From Geodermatophilus africanus (GTDB taxonomy: Bacteria; Actinomycetota; Actinomycetes; Mycobacteriales; Geodermatophilaceae): a stretch of DNA of 64,000 nucleotides. Below are positions 8,563 through 17,746 of the stretch, in pieces. The first letter of the stretch is position 1, and every line of letters starts with the position of its first letter. The notes below the pieces were generated by a model. That model worked only from the letters and a program-made list of their open reading frames with translations. It was not told where the DNA came from and made no database searches. The DNA lies in the NCBI RefSeq assembly GCF_900107105.1, contig NZ_FNOT01000016.1:1-64000 (forward strand). The letters are read 5' to 3'. A program made the translations under genes and the position numbers.

Positions 8563-8799
8563 TCAGCCGCCGCGCCGCACCTCGGCGGCCACCACGCCGC
8601 GGAGGGCGAGCTCGAGCGCCGCGTCTGACGTGTTCCCGCGCTCGAGGGCGATGCGGGCGTCCGCGGGCAGGGTGGCCAGGTCGACGTCGTCGAGCCAGGC
8701 GGTGTCGCCACCCATCCGCCGGCCCACCTTCAGGCTGTCGCCCTCGCGGCGGAGCACGTACTCCTCGCTGTCGACCGTGATGGTCATCTCGTCGCTCAT
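8563..8799 (-). CDS. Small hypothetical protein
   Basis: A 78-residue acidic protein from ATG 8799 (alternative in-frame ATG 8787, MTITVDSEEY). The first half reads like a short beta-strand domain (TITVDSEEYVLRREGDSLKVGRRM) and the second half is helical with many alanines. No known motif is recognised. It lies immediately upstream of the patatin gene on the same strand and is divergent from cutA. Codon choice looks the same as in its neighbours. Confidence 0.6.
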   Translation of the reverse strand: MSDEMTITVDSEEYVLRREGDSLKVGRRMGGDTAWLDDVDLATLPADARIALERGNTSDAALELALRGVVAAEVRRGG

Positions 8800-8851
8800 G
8801 GTCCCGCCCCTACCCCGCAGACCTGTCACTGCACCCCTGGAGGATGGCCGC

Positions 8852-9220
8852 GTGGTCGAGGACGTGTGCGAGATCGTGGTCACCGGAAGTGACTCCGAGT
8901 GGCTGAGCGGGTACACACGGACACTGGTGGAGGAGAGACTGGTGGCGTGCGGCCACCAGCTCGCCGCGATCCGGTCGGTCTACCGCTGGGAGGGTGTCGT
9001 GCACGACGAACCCGAGGCGCGCGTCGCCCTGCACACCCGCCGGTCGCTGGTGCCGGAGGTCGTCGCACGGACGTCGGAGCTGCACCCGTACGACGTCCCG
9101 TGCGTGATCGCGGTGCCGCTCGTCGGTGGCCACCCCGACTACCTGCGCTGGGTGGTGCGGGAGACGCGCGAGCCGCGGAGCCGGACCCCGGTCGCCGGGG
9201 AGAGGGGAGGCGGAGCATGA
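8852..9220 (+). CDS. cutA: CutA-type divalent cation tolerance protein
   Basis: A 122-residue protein from GTG 8852, preceded by GGAGG at good spacing. The sequence follows the CutA1 pattern: a beta-alpha-beta core with VEERLVACGHQLAAIRSVYRWEGVVHDEPE split over residues about 24-53 and the YDVPCVIAVPL strand near 84-94. CutA1 forms a very stable trimer; the name comes from copper tolerance in E. coli but its molecular role is not settled. The C-terminus is longer than usual, with a basic, Gly-rich tail. The stop overlaps the start of the next gene by four bases (ATGA), so the two are cotranscribed. Confidence 0.88.
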   Translation: MVEDVCEIVVTGSDSEWLSGYTRTLVEERLVACGHQLAAIRSVYRWEGVVHDEPEARVALHTRRSLVPEVVARTSELHPYDVPCVIAVPLVGGHPDYLRWVVRETREPRSRTPVAGERGGGA

Positions 9221-11052
9221 GCACCCTGGACGTGGGCACAGTGATCGACGAGACCGACGAGGACCGCCCTGACCTGGCAGGAGACCCTGTGGCACGACGA
9301 CCGGAGGACCGCGAGCTGCCGCGCGACGTCCGCCGCCGGGTCGACGGGCCGGCCCAGCCCGCCGTCGTCGTCGAGGCCGTGCTGGACGCGCTGCCCTCGC
9401 CGACCCTGCTCATCGACGCCGACGGCACGGTGCTGCTGGCCAACACCGCCTGGGAGAAGGCCGCCGAGGTCGTCGGCGACGACCGGGTGCGCATCGGGGT
9501 GGACGGCGACTACTTCGCCATGGCCCGTCGGCTCAACGGCGACGACACCACCTCCACGCTCATCGACCAGTTGCGCGCCCTCTCCCGCGGGGAGCGGCCC
9601 TCGGTGCAGGCCGACTACGCCCTCGAGCTGCCGACCGGCACGCACTGGGTCCACCTGCAGGCCTCGCGGGTCGACCAGGCCGGCCAGGTCGTGGTCACCC
9701 ACACCGACGTCACCGGCCGGGTCGCCGCCGAGCGCGCCTCGCACTGGCGGGCCCGCCACGACACCCTCACCGAGCTGCCCAACCGCGCCCACCTGCACGA
9801 GCTCATCGACACCGAGCTGCAGCGGCAGGACCGGGGCCCGGTGTCGGTGCTCTTCCTCGACGTCGACGGCTTCAAGGACGTCAACGACTCCCTCGGTCAC
9901 GAGGCCGGTGACGACCTGCTGCGCCAGATCGCGCAGCGGCTGACCGGCGTGACCCGCGCCGGCGACACCGTCGGCCGGCTGGGTGGCGACGAGTTCGTCG
10001 TCCTGTGCCGCGACTGCGACACCACCGGCGCGGAGGCCCTCGCCGACCGCTGCCGGGCCAGCATCGACCGCCCGTTCGACCTCGGCGGCCGGTTGGTGCG
10101 GCTGGGCGTCAGCATCGGCATCGCCACGGCGGCGGAGTCCGGGCCGGCCCGGGTGCGCTCCACCGACCTGGTCCGCGACGCCGACCTCGCCATGTACGCG
10201 GCGAAGGCGGCCGGGCGCAACCGGGTCCGGTTGTTCACCGCCGACCTGCGCGCCGCCGCGCAGCACAAGGCGACCGTCGTCGCCGAGCTGCGGGACGCGC
10301 TGGACGACGGCCAGCTGGTGCTGCACTACCAGCCGGTGCTGCACCTGGCCTCCAGCCGCTGCACCGGCGTCGAGGCGCTGGTCCGCTGGCGGCACCCGCG
10401 CCGCGGCCTGCTCGCGCCGGCGGACTTCCTGCCCACCGCGATCCAGCACGACCTGATGGCGCCGATCGCCCGCTGGGTGCTGCGCACCGCCACCCGGCAG
10501 ACGGCGGCGTGGGCGCGGGCGGGGCTGCACCTGGTCACCTCGGTGAACATCGGCGCCCAGCACGTCGCCGCCGGCACGCTGGTCGCCGACGTCCGCGAGG
10601 CACTCGAGGACTCCGGGCTGCCGCCCGAGCAGCTCGTGGTCGAGCTGGCCGAGCGGTCGGTCGCCGAGGACGTCGAGCGCGCCGCCGCCCAGTTCGCCGA
10701 GCTGCGTCGGTCCGGCGTCGAGGTCTCGATCGACGACTTCGGCACCGGCTTCTCCTCGCTGGGCCAGCTGGTCGCCACGCCCACCGGGCTGCTCAAGATC
10801 GACCGCAGCCTGGTCGCCTACCCCGAGGGCCGGCGCAGCCAGGCGGCCGCGGCGATCGCCGCCGTCGTCGCGCTGGCCCGGGCCTGCGGCGTGCGCACCC
10901 AGGCCGAGGGCGTGGAGACCGCCGAGCAGCTCGAGCTCGCCACCGAGCTGGGCTGCACCTTCGCGCAGGGCTTCCACCTGGCCCGGCCGATGCCCGCCGA
11001 GGACCTGGCCGGCTGGCTCGCCGAGCACGCGCAGCCCGTCCCCGTCCCCTGA
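9217..11052 (+). CDS. PAS - GGDEF - EAL cyclic-di-GMP signalling protein
   Basis: A 611-residue protein from ATG 9217, coupled to cutA. An N-terminal PAS-like sensor region (about 50-170, with PTLLIDADGTVLLANTAWEKA) is followed by a GGDEF domain with the intact GGDEF signature (256-260) and then an EAL domain with EAL (386-388), IDDFGTGFSS, LKIDRS and QAEGVET. Both enzymatic halves therefore keep their key residues, so the protein may make and break c-di-GMP, with the PAS domain setting the balance. No membrane helix is seen, suggesting a cytoplasmic sensor. The family is common and the input signal cannot be read from the sequence. Confidence 0.95.
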   Translation: MSTLDVGTVIDETDEDRPDLAGDPVARRPEDRELPRDVRRRVDGPAQPAVVVEAVLDALPSPTLLIDADGTVLLANTAWEKAAEVVGDDRVRIGVDGDYFAMARRLNGDDTTSTLIDQLRALSRGERPSVQADYALELPTGTHWVHLQASRVDQAGQVVVTHTDVTGRVAAERASHWRARHDTLTELPNRAHLHELIDTELQRQDRGPVSVLFLDVDGFKDVNDSLGHEAGDDLLRQIAQRLTGVTRAGDTVGRLGGDEFVVLCRDCDTTGAEALADRCRASIDRPFDLGGRLVRLGVSIGIATAAESGPARVRSTDLVRDADLAMYAAKAAGRNRVRLFTADLRAAAQHKATVVAELRDALDDGQLVLHYQPVLHLASSRCTGVEALVRWRHPRRGLLAPADFLPTAIQHDLMAPIARWVLRTATRQTAAWARAGLHLVTSVNIGAQHVAAGTLVADVREALEDSGLPPEQLVVELAERSVAEDVERAAAQFAELRRSGVEVSIDDFGTGFSSLGQLVATPTGLLKIDRSLVAYPEGRRSQAAAAIAAVVALARACGVRTQAEGVETAEQLELATELGCTFAQGFHLARPMPAEDLAGWLAEHAQPVPVP

Positions 11053-11071
11053 CGTCGCAGGGCGCCGGCAT

Positions 11072-11365
11072 TCAGCCCGGTTCGCCCCGCGCCTTCCTGC
11101 GGGCCACGACGGCCAGGTCGACGGCGGCCACCGCCGCGAGCACGAACAGCGCCACGGCGGGCCACGCGGGCAGCCCGTCGCCGGCCAGCCACAGCACACC
11201 GGCGACCAGGCAGAAGACCAGGCCGAAGGCGGCCAGCACCAGCCGCAGCGTCAGGGCCGACCGCGCCGGCGGCGCGCCGCCGACGCCGGCCGTCGGGTCG
11301 TGGTGGTCGGGTAGGCCGCGGGCGTAGTCCTCCCGCGACCGGGGTTCGCGTCGGGGATCACTCAT
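11072..11365 (-). CDS. Small membrane protein (DUF6343-like)
   Basis: A 97-residue protein from ATG 11365. The hydrophilic N-terminus ends in [20 protein letters not shown], the first of two transmembrane helices; the second ends in [17 protein letters not shown]. This two-helix layout with a basic tail looks like the actinobacterial DUF6343 family of unknown function. It is convergent with the GGDEF-EAL gene and divergent from prfB, 41 bases away. The family assignment is from memory of the sequence pattern and is tentative. Confidence 0.65.
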   Translation of the reverse strand: MSDPRREPRSREDYARGLPDHHDPTAGVGGAPPARSALTLRLVLAAFGLVFCLVAGVLWLAGDGLPAWPAVALFVLAAVAAVDLAVVARRKARGEPG

Positions 11366-11406
11366 GTCACGGCTGGCTACCCCGAACCGGGAGCGCACTA
11401 CCCTCG

Positions 11407-12525
11407 GTGGACGTGGCCGCTGACTTCTCCGTCGTCCTGGACGAACTCGACACGACCCTGAAGTCGATCGAGGCTGTCCTCGACGTCGACCGGTTGCGCC
11501 GCGAGGTGGCCGAGCTCGAGCAGCAGGCCTCCGCCCCCGACCTCTGGAACGACGTCGAGGCCGCGCAGGCGCTGACCTCCAAGCTCTCCTACCTGCAGGG
11601 CGACCTGCGCCGGGTCGAGGAGCTGCGCAGCCGGCTCGACGACGTCGGCCTGCTGCACGAGATGGCCGTCGAGGAGAGCGACGAGGCGACCGCGGCCGAG
11701 GCCGAGCGGGAGCTGGCGAGCCTGCGCCAGGCGATCGACGAGCTCGAGGTACGCACCTTGCTGTCGGGTGAGTACGACTCCCGCGAGGCGCTGGTCACCA
11801 TCCGCTCCGAGGCCGGGGGCGTCGACGCCGCCGACTTCGCCGAGATGCTCATGCGGATGTACCTCCGCTGGGCCGAGCGGCACAAGTACCCCGTCGAGCT
11901 CTACGACGTCAGCTACGCGGAGGAGGCCGGCATCAAGTCGGCGACCTTCGCGGTCAAGCAGCCCTACGCCTACGGCACGCTCTCGGTCGAGCAGGGCACC
12001 CACCGGCTGGTGCGCATCTCGCCGTTCGACAACCAGGGCCGCCGGCAGACCTCGTTCGCCGGCGTCGAGGTGCTGCCCGTCGTCGAGCAGACCGACCACG
12101 TCGACATCCCGGAGAACGAGATCCGCATCGACGTCTTCCGGTCCAGCGGCCCCGGTGGGCAGAGCGTGAACACCACCGACTCGGCCGTCCGGATCACCCA
12201 CCTGCCGACCGGCATCGTCGTCTCCTGCCAGAACGAGAAGTCGCAGATCCAGAACCGCGCGGCGGCCCTGCGCGTGCTCCAGGCGCGGCTGCTGGCGGTG
12301 CGGCAGGCCGAGCAGCGGGCGGAGATGGACGCGCTGCGTGGGGAGGGCAGCAGCTGGGGCAACCAGATGCGCTCCTACGTGCTGCACCCGTACCAGATGG
12401 TCAAGGACCTGCGCACCGAGCAGGAGACCGGCAACACCGCCGCCGTCCTCGACGGCGACATCGACCCGTTCATCGAGGCCGGCATCCGCTGGCGCCGTCA
12501 GCAGGAGGCCGTGCCCTCGAGCTGA
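11407..12525 (+). CDS. prfB: Peptide chain release factor 2
   Basis: A 372-residue class I release factor that ends translation at UGA and UAA. The codon-recognition tripeptide SPF (205-207) marks it as RF2, and the peptidyl-hydrolysis motif GGQ (250-252) is present in [17 protein letters not shown]. The start is GTG 11407 (GTG 11413 is also possible). The frame is continuous, so the autoregulatory +1 frameshift known from many bacterial prfB genes is missing, as is usual in actinobacteria. It lies upstream of ftsE-ftsX and smpB, an arrangement widely conserved in actinobacteria. Confidence 0.97.
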   Translation: MDVAADFSVVLDELDTTLKSIEAVLDVDRLRREVAELEQQASAPDLWNDVEAAQALTSKLSYLQGDLRRVEELRSRLDDVGLLHEMAVEESDEATAAEAERELASLRQAIDELEVRTLLSGEYDSREALVTIRSEAGGVDAADFAEMLMRMYLRWAERHKYPVELYDVSYAEEAGIKSATFAVKQPYAYGTLSVEQGTHRLVRISPFDNQGRRQTSFAGVEVLPVVEQTDHVDIPENEIRIDVFRSSGPGGQSVNTTDSAVRITHLPTGIVVSCQNEKSQIQNRAAALRVLQARLLAVRQAEQRAEMDALRGEGSSWGNQMRSYVLHPYQMVKDLRTEQETGNTAAVLDGDIDPFIEAGIRWRRQQEAVPSS

Positions 12526-12606
12526 GAAAGGACCCCCTGCCCCCCACCACTCGCACGCTCGCGGCGGTGCCCTGGACGGGGCCGGCAGGACCTTGCAGGG
12601 GGGCCG
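12526..12606 (+). repeat. AAGGACCCC intergenic repeat, copy 1
   Basis: Right after the prfB stop: AAAGGACCCCCTGCCCCCC, then CTCGCACGCTCG, CTGGACGGGGCCGGC and finally TGCAGGGGGGCC. The same ordered blocks recur near 23.9, 37.3, 41.6 and 49.8 kb. It could fold into GC-rich hairpins and may serve as a terminator; no function is known to me. Confidence 0.7.
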
Positions 12607-12801
12607 GCAGCACCGGAGGGGCAGCGGGACCAGGCGTCCCGCTCGTCACACCCGTCGCACGGCCGGACGCCGGATGGGCCACGCTGGGTGACGGGCGTCC
12701 CGGGCCCCCGGCGGAACCGCTCACGCTCCGTCGGAACGGGACGGCGACCGACCGCGCGTGACACTCCAGTCTCCCGGGTTGGAGAGGTACCGTGGCCCCT
12801 C

Positions 12802-13491
12802 GTGATCGAACTGCAACACGTCACCAAGCTGTACCCGGCCAGCTCCCGGCCGGCCCTCGATGACGTGTCGACGGAGATCGACAAAGGCGAGTTCGTCTTC
12901 CTGATCGGCTCCTCCGGCTCGGGCAAGTCGACCTTCCTGCGCCTGCTGCTCAAGGAGGACGACCCCACCCGGGGCACCGTCATCGTCAACGGCAAGACGC
13001 TCAACACGATGAGCAAGTGGCAGGTGCCCAAGCTCCGCCGCACCATCGGCTGCGTCTTCCAGGACTTCCGCCTGCTGAACAACCGCACCGTGGGCCAGAA
13101 CGTGGCCTTCGCGCTGGAGGTCATCAACAAGCCCCAGCGGACCATCAAGCGCGTCGTCCCCGAGGTGCTGGAGATGGTGGGCCTGGAGGGCAAGACCAAC
13201 CGGCTGCCCAACGAGCTCTCCGGTGGCGAGCAGCAGCGCGTCGCCATCGCCCGCGCGTTCGTCAACCGGCCGCTGGTGCTGCTCGCCGACGAGCCCACCG
13301 GCAACCTGGACCCGGAGACCAGCGAGGGCATCATGCTGCTGCTGGAGCGGATCAACCGGACCGGGACGACGGTCGTCATGGCGACGCACGACTACCACAT
13401 CGTCGACTCGATGCGCCGCCGCGTGATCGAGCTGAGCGAGGGAGCGCTCACCCGCGACCAGTCGCGCGGTGTCTACGGCGTCGGCCGCTGA
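12802..13491 (+). CDS. ftsE: Cell division ATP-binding protein FtsE
   Basis: A 229-residue ABC-type ATPase, the usual FtsE length, from GTG 12802. Motifs: Walker [12 protein letters not shown]-loop CVFQDFRLL, signature [14 protein letters not shown], Walker [13 protein letters not shown] and the H-loop ATHDYHIVD. FtsE binds FtsX at the septal membrane; in actinobacteria the complex switches on peptidoglycan hydrolases such as RipC during division. ftsX follows 35 bases downstream on the same strand. The 276-base gap before it carries an intergenic repeat; the stretch TTGGAGAGGTACCGTGG just before the start may contain promoter elements but is not clear. Confidence 0.97.
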   Translation: MIELQHVTKLYPASSRPALDDVSTEIDKGEFVFLIGSSGSGKSTFLRLLLKEDDPTRGTVIVNGKTLNTMSKWQVPKLRRTIGCVFQDFRLLNNRTVGQNVAFALEVINKPQRTIKRVVPEVLEMVGLEGKTNRLPNELSGGEQQRVAIARAFVNRPLVLLADEPTGNLDPETSEGIMLLLERINRTGTTVVMATHDYHIVDSMRRRVIELSEGALTRDQSRGVYGVGR

Positions 13492-13526
13492 GCCTCCCAC
13501 CTGCCTGACCTCACGACAGGGAAACC

Positions 13527-14411
13527 ATGCGCGTCAACTTCGTGCTCTCCGAGGTGGCCACCGGGCTGCGTCGCAATCTGACCATGACGGTCGCGATGAT
13601 CCTGACCACGGCCATCTCGCTCGGCCTCATGGGCACCGGCCTGCTGATCGCCGGGATGATCTCCGACATGAAGGAGATCTACTACGACAAGGTGCAGGTC
13701 TCCATCTTCCTGGCCGACGGCGTCACCGAGGAGCAGCGGGCGGCCATCGACCAGCAGCTGTCGGACTCGCCGGAGGTGGCCAACCACATCTACGAGTCCA
13801 AGGACGAGGCCTACGCCCGCTTCCAGCAGCAGTTCAGCCAGCAGCCCGAGCTCGTGCAGAACACCCCGCCGGACGCGCTCCCCGAGAGCTTCCGCGTCGA
13901 GCTGGTGAACCCCGAGCGCTACGAGCTCATCGCGGCGGAGTTCCCGAACGGGCAGGACGGCGTCGACCAGGTGCGCGACGAGGGTGACTTCCTCGACCGG
14001 CTGTTCAGCCTGCTCAACGGCGCCCGCAACGCGACGATCGCCGTCGCCGTCGTCCAGGCGCTCGCGGCGTTGCTGCTGATCTCCAACACCATCCAGCTGG
14101 CCGCCTTCAACCGCCGCAACGAGACCAACATCATGCGGCTGGTCGGCGCCTCCCGCTGGTACACTCAGCTGCCGTTCATCCTCGAGGCCGCGCTGGCCGG
14201 GCTGATCGGTGCGCTGCTCGCCATCGGCGGGCTCGTGGTGACCAAGATCCTGTTCGTCGACAAGACGCTGGCCGGGCCGATCCGGGCCGGGATCATCCCG
14301 CCGGTCGACTGGGGCGCGATCGCCTTCATCAGCCCGGTGATCGCCGCCGCGGGCGTGGGCCTGGCCGCCGTCGCCGCCTACGTGACCCTGCGGCTGTACG
14401 TGCGCATCTGA
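13527..14411 (+). CDS. ftsX: Cell division membrane protein FtsX
   Basis: A 294-residue permease-like protein from ATG 13527, preceded by a weak site ACAGGGAAACC. It has four hydrophobic segments (about 21-43, 170-192, 216-240, 264-288) with a large extracellular loop between the first and second, the FtsX layout. The loop binds peptidoglycan hydrolases in related species. The conserved cytoplasmic segment NTIQLAAFNRRNETNIMRLV before the third helix is typical. It forms an operon with ftsE. A long perfect hairpin follows the stop codon. Confidence 0.96.
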   Translation: MRVNFVLSEVATGLRRNLTMTVAMILTTAISLGLMGTGLLIAGMISDMKEIYYDKVQVSIFLADGVTEEQRAAIDQQLSDSPEVANHIYESKDEAYARFQQQFSQQPELVQNTPPDALPESFRVELVNPERYELIAAEFPNGQDGVDQVRDEGDFLDRLFSLLNGARNATIAVAVVQALAALLLISNTIQLAAFNRRNETNIMRLVGASRWYTQLPFILEAALAGLIGALLAIGGLVVTKILFVDKTLAGPIRAGIIPPVDWGAIAFISPVIAAAGVGLAAVAAYVTLRLYVRI

Positions 14412-14428
14412 GACCCCCGTCCTTCCCG

Positions 14429-14486
14429 CGAGATCTGCACAGTGGCGGCCTTCCGCGCGCTGAAGGTCGCCACTGTGCAGATCTCG
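14429..14486. repeat. 24-bp inverted repeat, possible terminator
   Basis: Arms 14429-14452 and 14463-14486 pair over 24 positions with one G-U wobble around a 10-base loop; the core is CGAGATCTGCACAGTGGCG. There is no T tract. It sits between ftsX and smpB on the same strand, so it could end ftsEX transcription. Its length and BglII-like AGATCT core suggest a dispersed palindromic element rather than an ordinary terminator. Confidence 0.75.
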
Positions 14487-14517
14487 TCGCATTCGGGCCG
14501 CCCAGTAATCTGGGGTC

Positions 14518-14994
14518 ATGCCGCGTGAACAGGGGCGGAAGCTCATCGCCCAGAACAAGAAGGCGCGGCACGACTACTCGATCCTCGACACCTACGAGGT
14601 GGGCCTGGTGCTCACCGGCACCGAGGTGAAGAGCCTGCGTGCCGGCCGTGCCTCGCTCGTCGACGGCTTCGCCACGGTGGACGGCGGCGAGGTGTGGCTG
14701 CAGCACGTGCACATCCCCGAGTACACCGAGGGCACCTGGACCAACCACGCCCCGCGCCGCAAGCGCAAGGTGCTCATGCACCGCGCCGAGATCGACAAGC
14801 TGATCGGCAAGACCAAGGAGGGCGGCCTGACCCTCGTGCCGCTCGACCTGTACTTCAAGGACGGCAAGGTCAAGGCGACCCTCGCGCTGGCCAAGGGCAA
14901 GAAGTCCTACGACAAGCGGCAGGACCTCGCCGAGCGCGACTCGCGCCGGGAGATCCAGCGGGCCTTCGGGCGCTACGTGAAGGGACGGCGGTAA
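14518..14994 (+). CDS. smpB: SsrA-binding protein SmpB
   Basis: A 158-residue SmpB, the protein partner that carries tmRNA to stalled ribosomes in trans-translation. Typical segments are [34 protein letters not shown], and the basic C-terminal tail that follows mRNA channel contacts ([20 protein letters not shown]). ATG 14518 gives the standard length. The matching tmRNA gene lies in this same window at 25.45 kb, not immediately next to smpB. The following oxidoreductase gene starts on the very next base after the stop. Confidence 0.97.
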   Translation: MPREQGRKLIAQNKKARHDYSILDTYEVGLVLTGTEVKSLRAGRASLVDGFATVDGGEVWLQHVHIPEYTEGTWTNHAPRRKRKVLMHRAEIDKLIGKTKEGGLTLVPLDLYFKDGKVKATLALAKGKKSYDKRQDLAERDSRREIQRAFGRYVKGRR

Positions 14995-15918
14995 GTGCGC
15001 GGTGTGGCCTACGACCGGTACGGCGGCCCCGAGGTCCTGACCCTCCGCGACGACCTGCCCGACCCCCCGGTCGGCCCCGACACCGTGCTGGTGCGGGTGC
15101 ACGCCGCCGGCGTCAACCCCGTCGACCTGCTGATCCGCTCCGGTGGGCTGACCGGCGCCTACCCGCACCACCTGCCGCTCGTCCCGGGCTGGGACGTCGC
15201 CGGGGTCGTCGAGGCCGCGGGCCCCGCCGTTCCCGCGTTCGCCGCCGGCGACGAGGTGTTCGGCTACGTGCGCCGGGACGACGTCCAGTGGGGGACGACG
15301 GCCGAGCTCGTGCCCGCGCCGCAGCGCTGCCTGGCGCACAAGCCGGAGTCGCTGTCGTTCGCCGAGGCGGCGGGGCTGCCGCTGGCCGGGCTCACCGCCT
15401 ACCAGTCGCTGACCGAGGCGCTCGACGTGCACGAGGGCGAGCGGGTGCTGGTGCACCGCGCCGCCGGTGGCGTCGGCTTCTCCGCCGTCCAGATCGCCGT
15501 CGCGCTGGGCGCGCACGTCGTCGGCACGGCCAGCCCGCGCAACCACGGCTTCTTGCGGGACGCCGGGGTCGCGGAGGTGCTCGACTACTCGGCCGGGCCG
15601 ATCAGCGGGCAGCTGTCCGAGCCGGTCGACGCCGTCCTCGACCTCGTCGGCGGGGACACCCTGGCCGACGCGCCGAAGCAGGTCCGCGACCGGGCCCGCA
15701 TCGTCTCCGTCGTCGACCCGGTGGTCAACGAGATGGGCGGCCGCTACGTCTTCGTCCGGCCCGAGCACGAGCACCTCGAGGAGCTCGGCCGGATGGCCGA
15801 CGCCGGCCAACTGCGGGTGCCGATCGCCCGGGCGTTCCCGCTGGAGGAGACTGCGCAGGCGCAGGAGCTGGTCGCGGGCGGGCACGTGCGCGGCAAGGTC
15901 GTCGTCACGCTGCGGTGA
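14995..15918 (+). CDS. Quinone oxidoreductase-like zinc-independent MDR protein
   Basis: A 307-residue medium-chain dehydrogenase/reductase from GTG 14995, directly after the smpB stop. The GroES-like half begins RGVAYDRYGGPEVL and the nucleotide-binding half contains HRAAGGVGFSAVQIAVALGA, a variant of the AxxGxxG NADPH fingerprint. Cysteine/histidine zinc ligands of alcohol dehydrogenases are missing, so it belongs to the quinone reductase/zeta-crystallin type. The substrate is unknown. It overlaps the amidohydrolase gene by four bases (GTGA), suggesting joint translation. Confidence 0.88.
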   Translation: MRGVAYDRYGGPEVLTLRDDLPDPPVGPDTVLVRVHAAGVNPVDLLIRSGGLTGAYPHHLPLVPGWDVAGVVEAAGPAVPAFAAGDEVFGYVRRDDVQWGTTAELVPAPQRCLAHKPESLSFAEAAGLPLAGLTAYQSLTEALDVHEGERVLVHRAAGGVGFSAVQIAVALGAHVVGTASPRNHGFLRDAGVAEVLDYSAGPISGQLSEPVDAVLDLVGGDTLADAPKQVRDRARIVSVVDPVVNEMGGRYVFVRPEHEHLEELGRMADAGQLRVPIARAFPLEETAQAQELVAGGHVRGKVVVTLR

Positions 15919-16895
15919 GCGGCCCCGAGGACGACGCCCGAGCGAGCACCGCAGGCAGCGCTGGCGACCGAGGAGCGGAACGAGGGCGGGGTCGAGCCAC
16001 GGACGCCGTCCCGCCGCCGGCCGACGACGCCGACGTCCCCCGGTACTGGCGCGAGCTCGGCCTGCCCGGGCTGGTCGACGTGCACGTGCACTTCCTGCCC
16101 GAGCGGGTGCAGGCCAAGGTCTGGGACTACTTCGCACAGGCCGAGACGCACTACGGCGCGGCCTGGCCGGTGCAGTACCCGCTGTCGCAGGACGAGCGGC
16201 TGGCGGTGCTCGACCGGCTCGGCGTCCGGGCCTTCCCGACGCTGCCCTACCCGCACAAGGCCGGCATGGCCGCCTGGCTCAACGACTGGTCGGCGGAGTT
16301 CGCGGCCGCGCACCCGCGGGCGCTGCAGTCGGCGACGTTCTTCCCCGAGCCGCAGGCGGCCGGCTACGTCGAGGCGGCGCTGGCGGCCGGCGTGCGGGTG
16401 TTCAAGGTGCACGTCCAGGTCGGCTCTTTCGACCCGCGGGACCCGCTGCTCGACCCGGTGTGGGCGCGGCTGGAGGGAACCGGGACCCCCGTCGTCATCC
16501 ACTGCGGCTCGGGCCCGCTGCGCGGCGAGCACACCGGCCCGGCGCCGATGACCGGCCTGCTCGAGCGGTACCCGCGGCTGCGGCTGGTCATCGCCCACCT
16601 CGGCATGCCCGAGTACGCCGAGTTCCTCGACCTGGCCGAGCGGTACGAGCGGGTGCACCTGGACACCACGATGTTCGCCACCGACTTCACCGAGCGGCTC
16701 ATGCCCTTCGACCCGGCGCTGCGGCCCCGGCTGGCTGCGCTGCGGGACAAGGTCGTGCTCGGCAGCGACTTCCCCTCCATCCCGTACCCGTACGCCCACC
16801 AGCTGGCCGCGCTGCACCGGCTGGAGCTGGGGGAGGAGTGGCTGCGCGCCGTCCTCTGGCACAACGGCGCGCGGCTGTTCTCGCTGGCACCCTGA
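15915..16895 (+). CDS. Amidohydrolase-family metal-dependent hydrolase
   Basis: A 326-residue protein from GTG 15915. After a poorly conserved, probably disordered N-terminal stretch of about 45 residues, a TIM-barrel amidohydrolase (amidohydrolase 2 type) begins with the metal-binding LVDVHVHFLP. Later strands carry VIHCGSGP, IAHLGMPEYAEF and VVLGSDFPSIPYPYAHQ, placing the other histidines and the final aspartate. Family members hydrolyse or decarboxylate ring or lactone substrates; the substrate here is not evident. It is coupled to the MDR oxidoreductase. The true start might be later because the first 45 codons look low in constraint. Confidence 0.85.
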   Translation: MSGPEDDARASTAGSAGDRGAERGRGRATDAVPPPADDADVPRYWRELGLPGLVDVHVHFLPERVQAKVWDYFAQAETHYGAAWPVQYPLSQDERLAVLDRLGVRAFPTLPYPHKAGMAAWLNDWSAEFAAAHPRALQSATFFPEPQAAGYVEAALAAGVRVFKVHVQVGSFDPRDPLLDPVWARLEGTGTPVVIHCGSGPLRGEHTGPAPMTGLLERYPRLRLVIAHLGMPEYAEFLDLAERYERVHLDTTMFATDFTERLMPFDPALRPRLAALRDKVVLGSDFPSIPYPYAHQLAALHRLELGEEWLRAVLWHNGARLFSLAP

Positions 16896-16948
16896 GCCCG
16901 GGAGCACGCGCGGTGGCGCGACCACGCCCGGCTGCCCAGGCTGGGCGG

Positions 16949-17311
16949 GTGCGACTCACCGCGACCGTCCTCGACACCCCCGACCCAAAGGGGCTCGCGC
17001 TCTTCTACCAGCGCCTGCTCGGCTGGCCGGTCGACGCCGACGAGCCGGACTGGGTAACCCTCCGGCCGGAGGACGGCGGCGCCGGGCTGTCGTTCCAGCG
17101 GGAGACCGACCACGTGCCGCCGGTGTGGCCGGCCGGCCCCGGCGACCCGCGGATGCAGCTGCACCTCGACATCGAGGTCGACGACCTGACCGCGGCGGTC
17201 GCGCTCGCCGTGGAGGCGGGTGCGACGGTGGCCGGCCACCAGCCGCAGGACGACGTCCGGGTCTGCCGCGACCCGGCCGGTCACCCCTTCTGCCTGTGGG
17301 TGGCCGGGTGA
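16949..17311 (+). CDS. VOC (glyoxalase/bleomycin-resistance) domain protein
   Basis: A 120-residue single VOC-fold protein from GTG 16949. Two beta-alpha-beta-beta-beta modules can be traced, opening with VLDTPDPKGLALFYQRLLGW and ending with VCRDPAGHPFCLWV, the usual DPxGxxF/C-terminal strand. Metal ligand positions are not clear enough to decide whether it is an enzyme or binding protein. It is on the same strand as the preceding amidohydrolase after 53 bases and convergent with the GYD-domain gene. Confidence 0.85.
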   Translation: MRLTATVLDTPDPKGLALFYQRLLGWPVDADEPDWVTLRPEDGGAGLSFQRETDHVPPVWPAGPGDPRMQLHLDIEVDDLTAAVALAVEAGATVAGHQPQDDVRVCRDPAGHPFCLWVAG

Positions 17312-17314
17312 CCC

Positions 17315-17635
17315 TCAGCGCGGGCCGGGGGAGTAGTCGGGGTGCAGCCGGGCGGCCCGGTCGACCTCCTCGGGCGTCAGCAGGGCGACGGTGCGGACCG
17401 ACGCGACACCGCCTCCCGTGATGGTGAGCGACAGCGCCGCGGCGGCCGCGCTGTCGGGCAGCTCGACGATCGCGTAGACGTCGGCGTCCCCGAGGGCGAA
17501 GTCGAAGCTCTCCAGCCGGCCCTCCAGGTCGAGGACGGCGTGCGCGAACGCGCTCCGGCGGGCCGTGCCCCCTGCGGCCATCACCGCCCGCGCGCCCTGC
17601 GCCTCGTACCGGGCGATGACCAGGAAGCGGGGCAC
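17315..17635 (-). CDS. GYD-domain protein
   Basis: A 106-residue protein from GTG 17635 with a strong ribosome site GAGGAGGG just upstream. The sequence PRFLVIARYEAQGARAVM, then LDLEGRLESFDFALGDADVY and AIVELPDSAAAAALSLTI fits the GYD family, a small ferredoxin-like alpha-beta fold of unknown function. It is convergent with the VOC gene, with only three bases between stop codons, and divergent from the GNAT gene. Confidence 0.8.
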   Translation of the reverse strand: MPRFLVIARYEAQGARAVMAAGGTARRSAFAHAVLDLEGRLESFDFALGDADVYAIVELPDSAAAAALSLTITGGGVASVRTVALLTPEEVDRAARLHPDYSPGPR

Positions 17636-17746
17636 GGGCCCTCCTCTCGGCGGCGTGCGCCGATGCTGACGCCCGCCGGCACCCGGCCGCAAGAGAGCCC
17701 GGGGAACCCGGTCGACCGCCGCGGTCGCCGTCCCTACGCTGCGCGC

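Noticed and set aside
11407-11500. Programmed frameshift site in prfB
   Set aside because: The frame is continuous from the start and no in-frame early UGA or shift motif is present.
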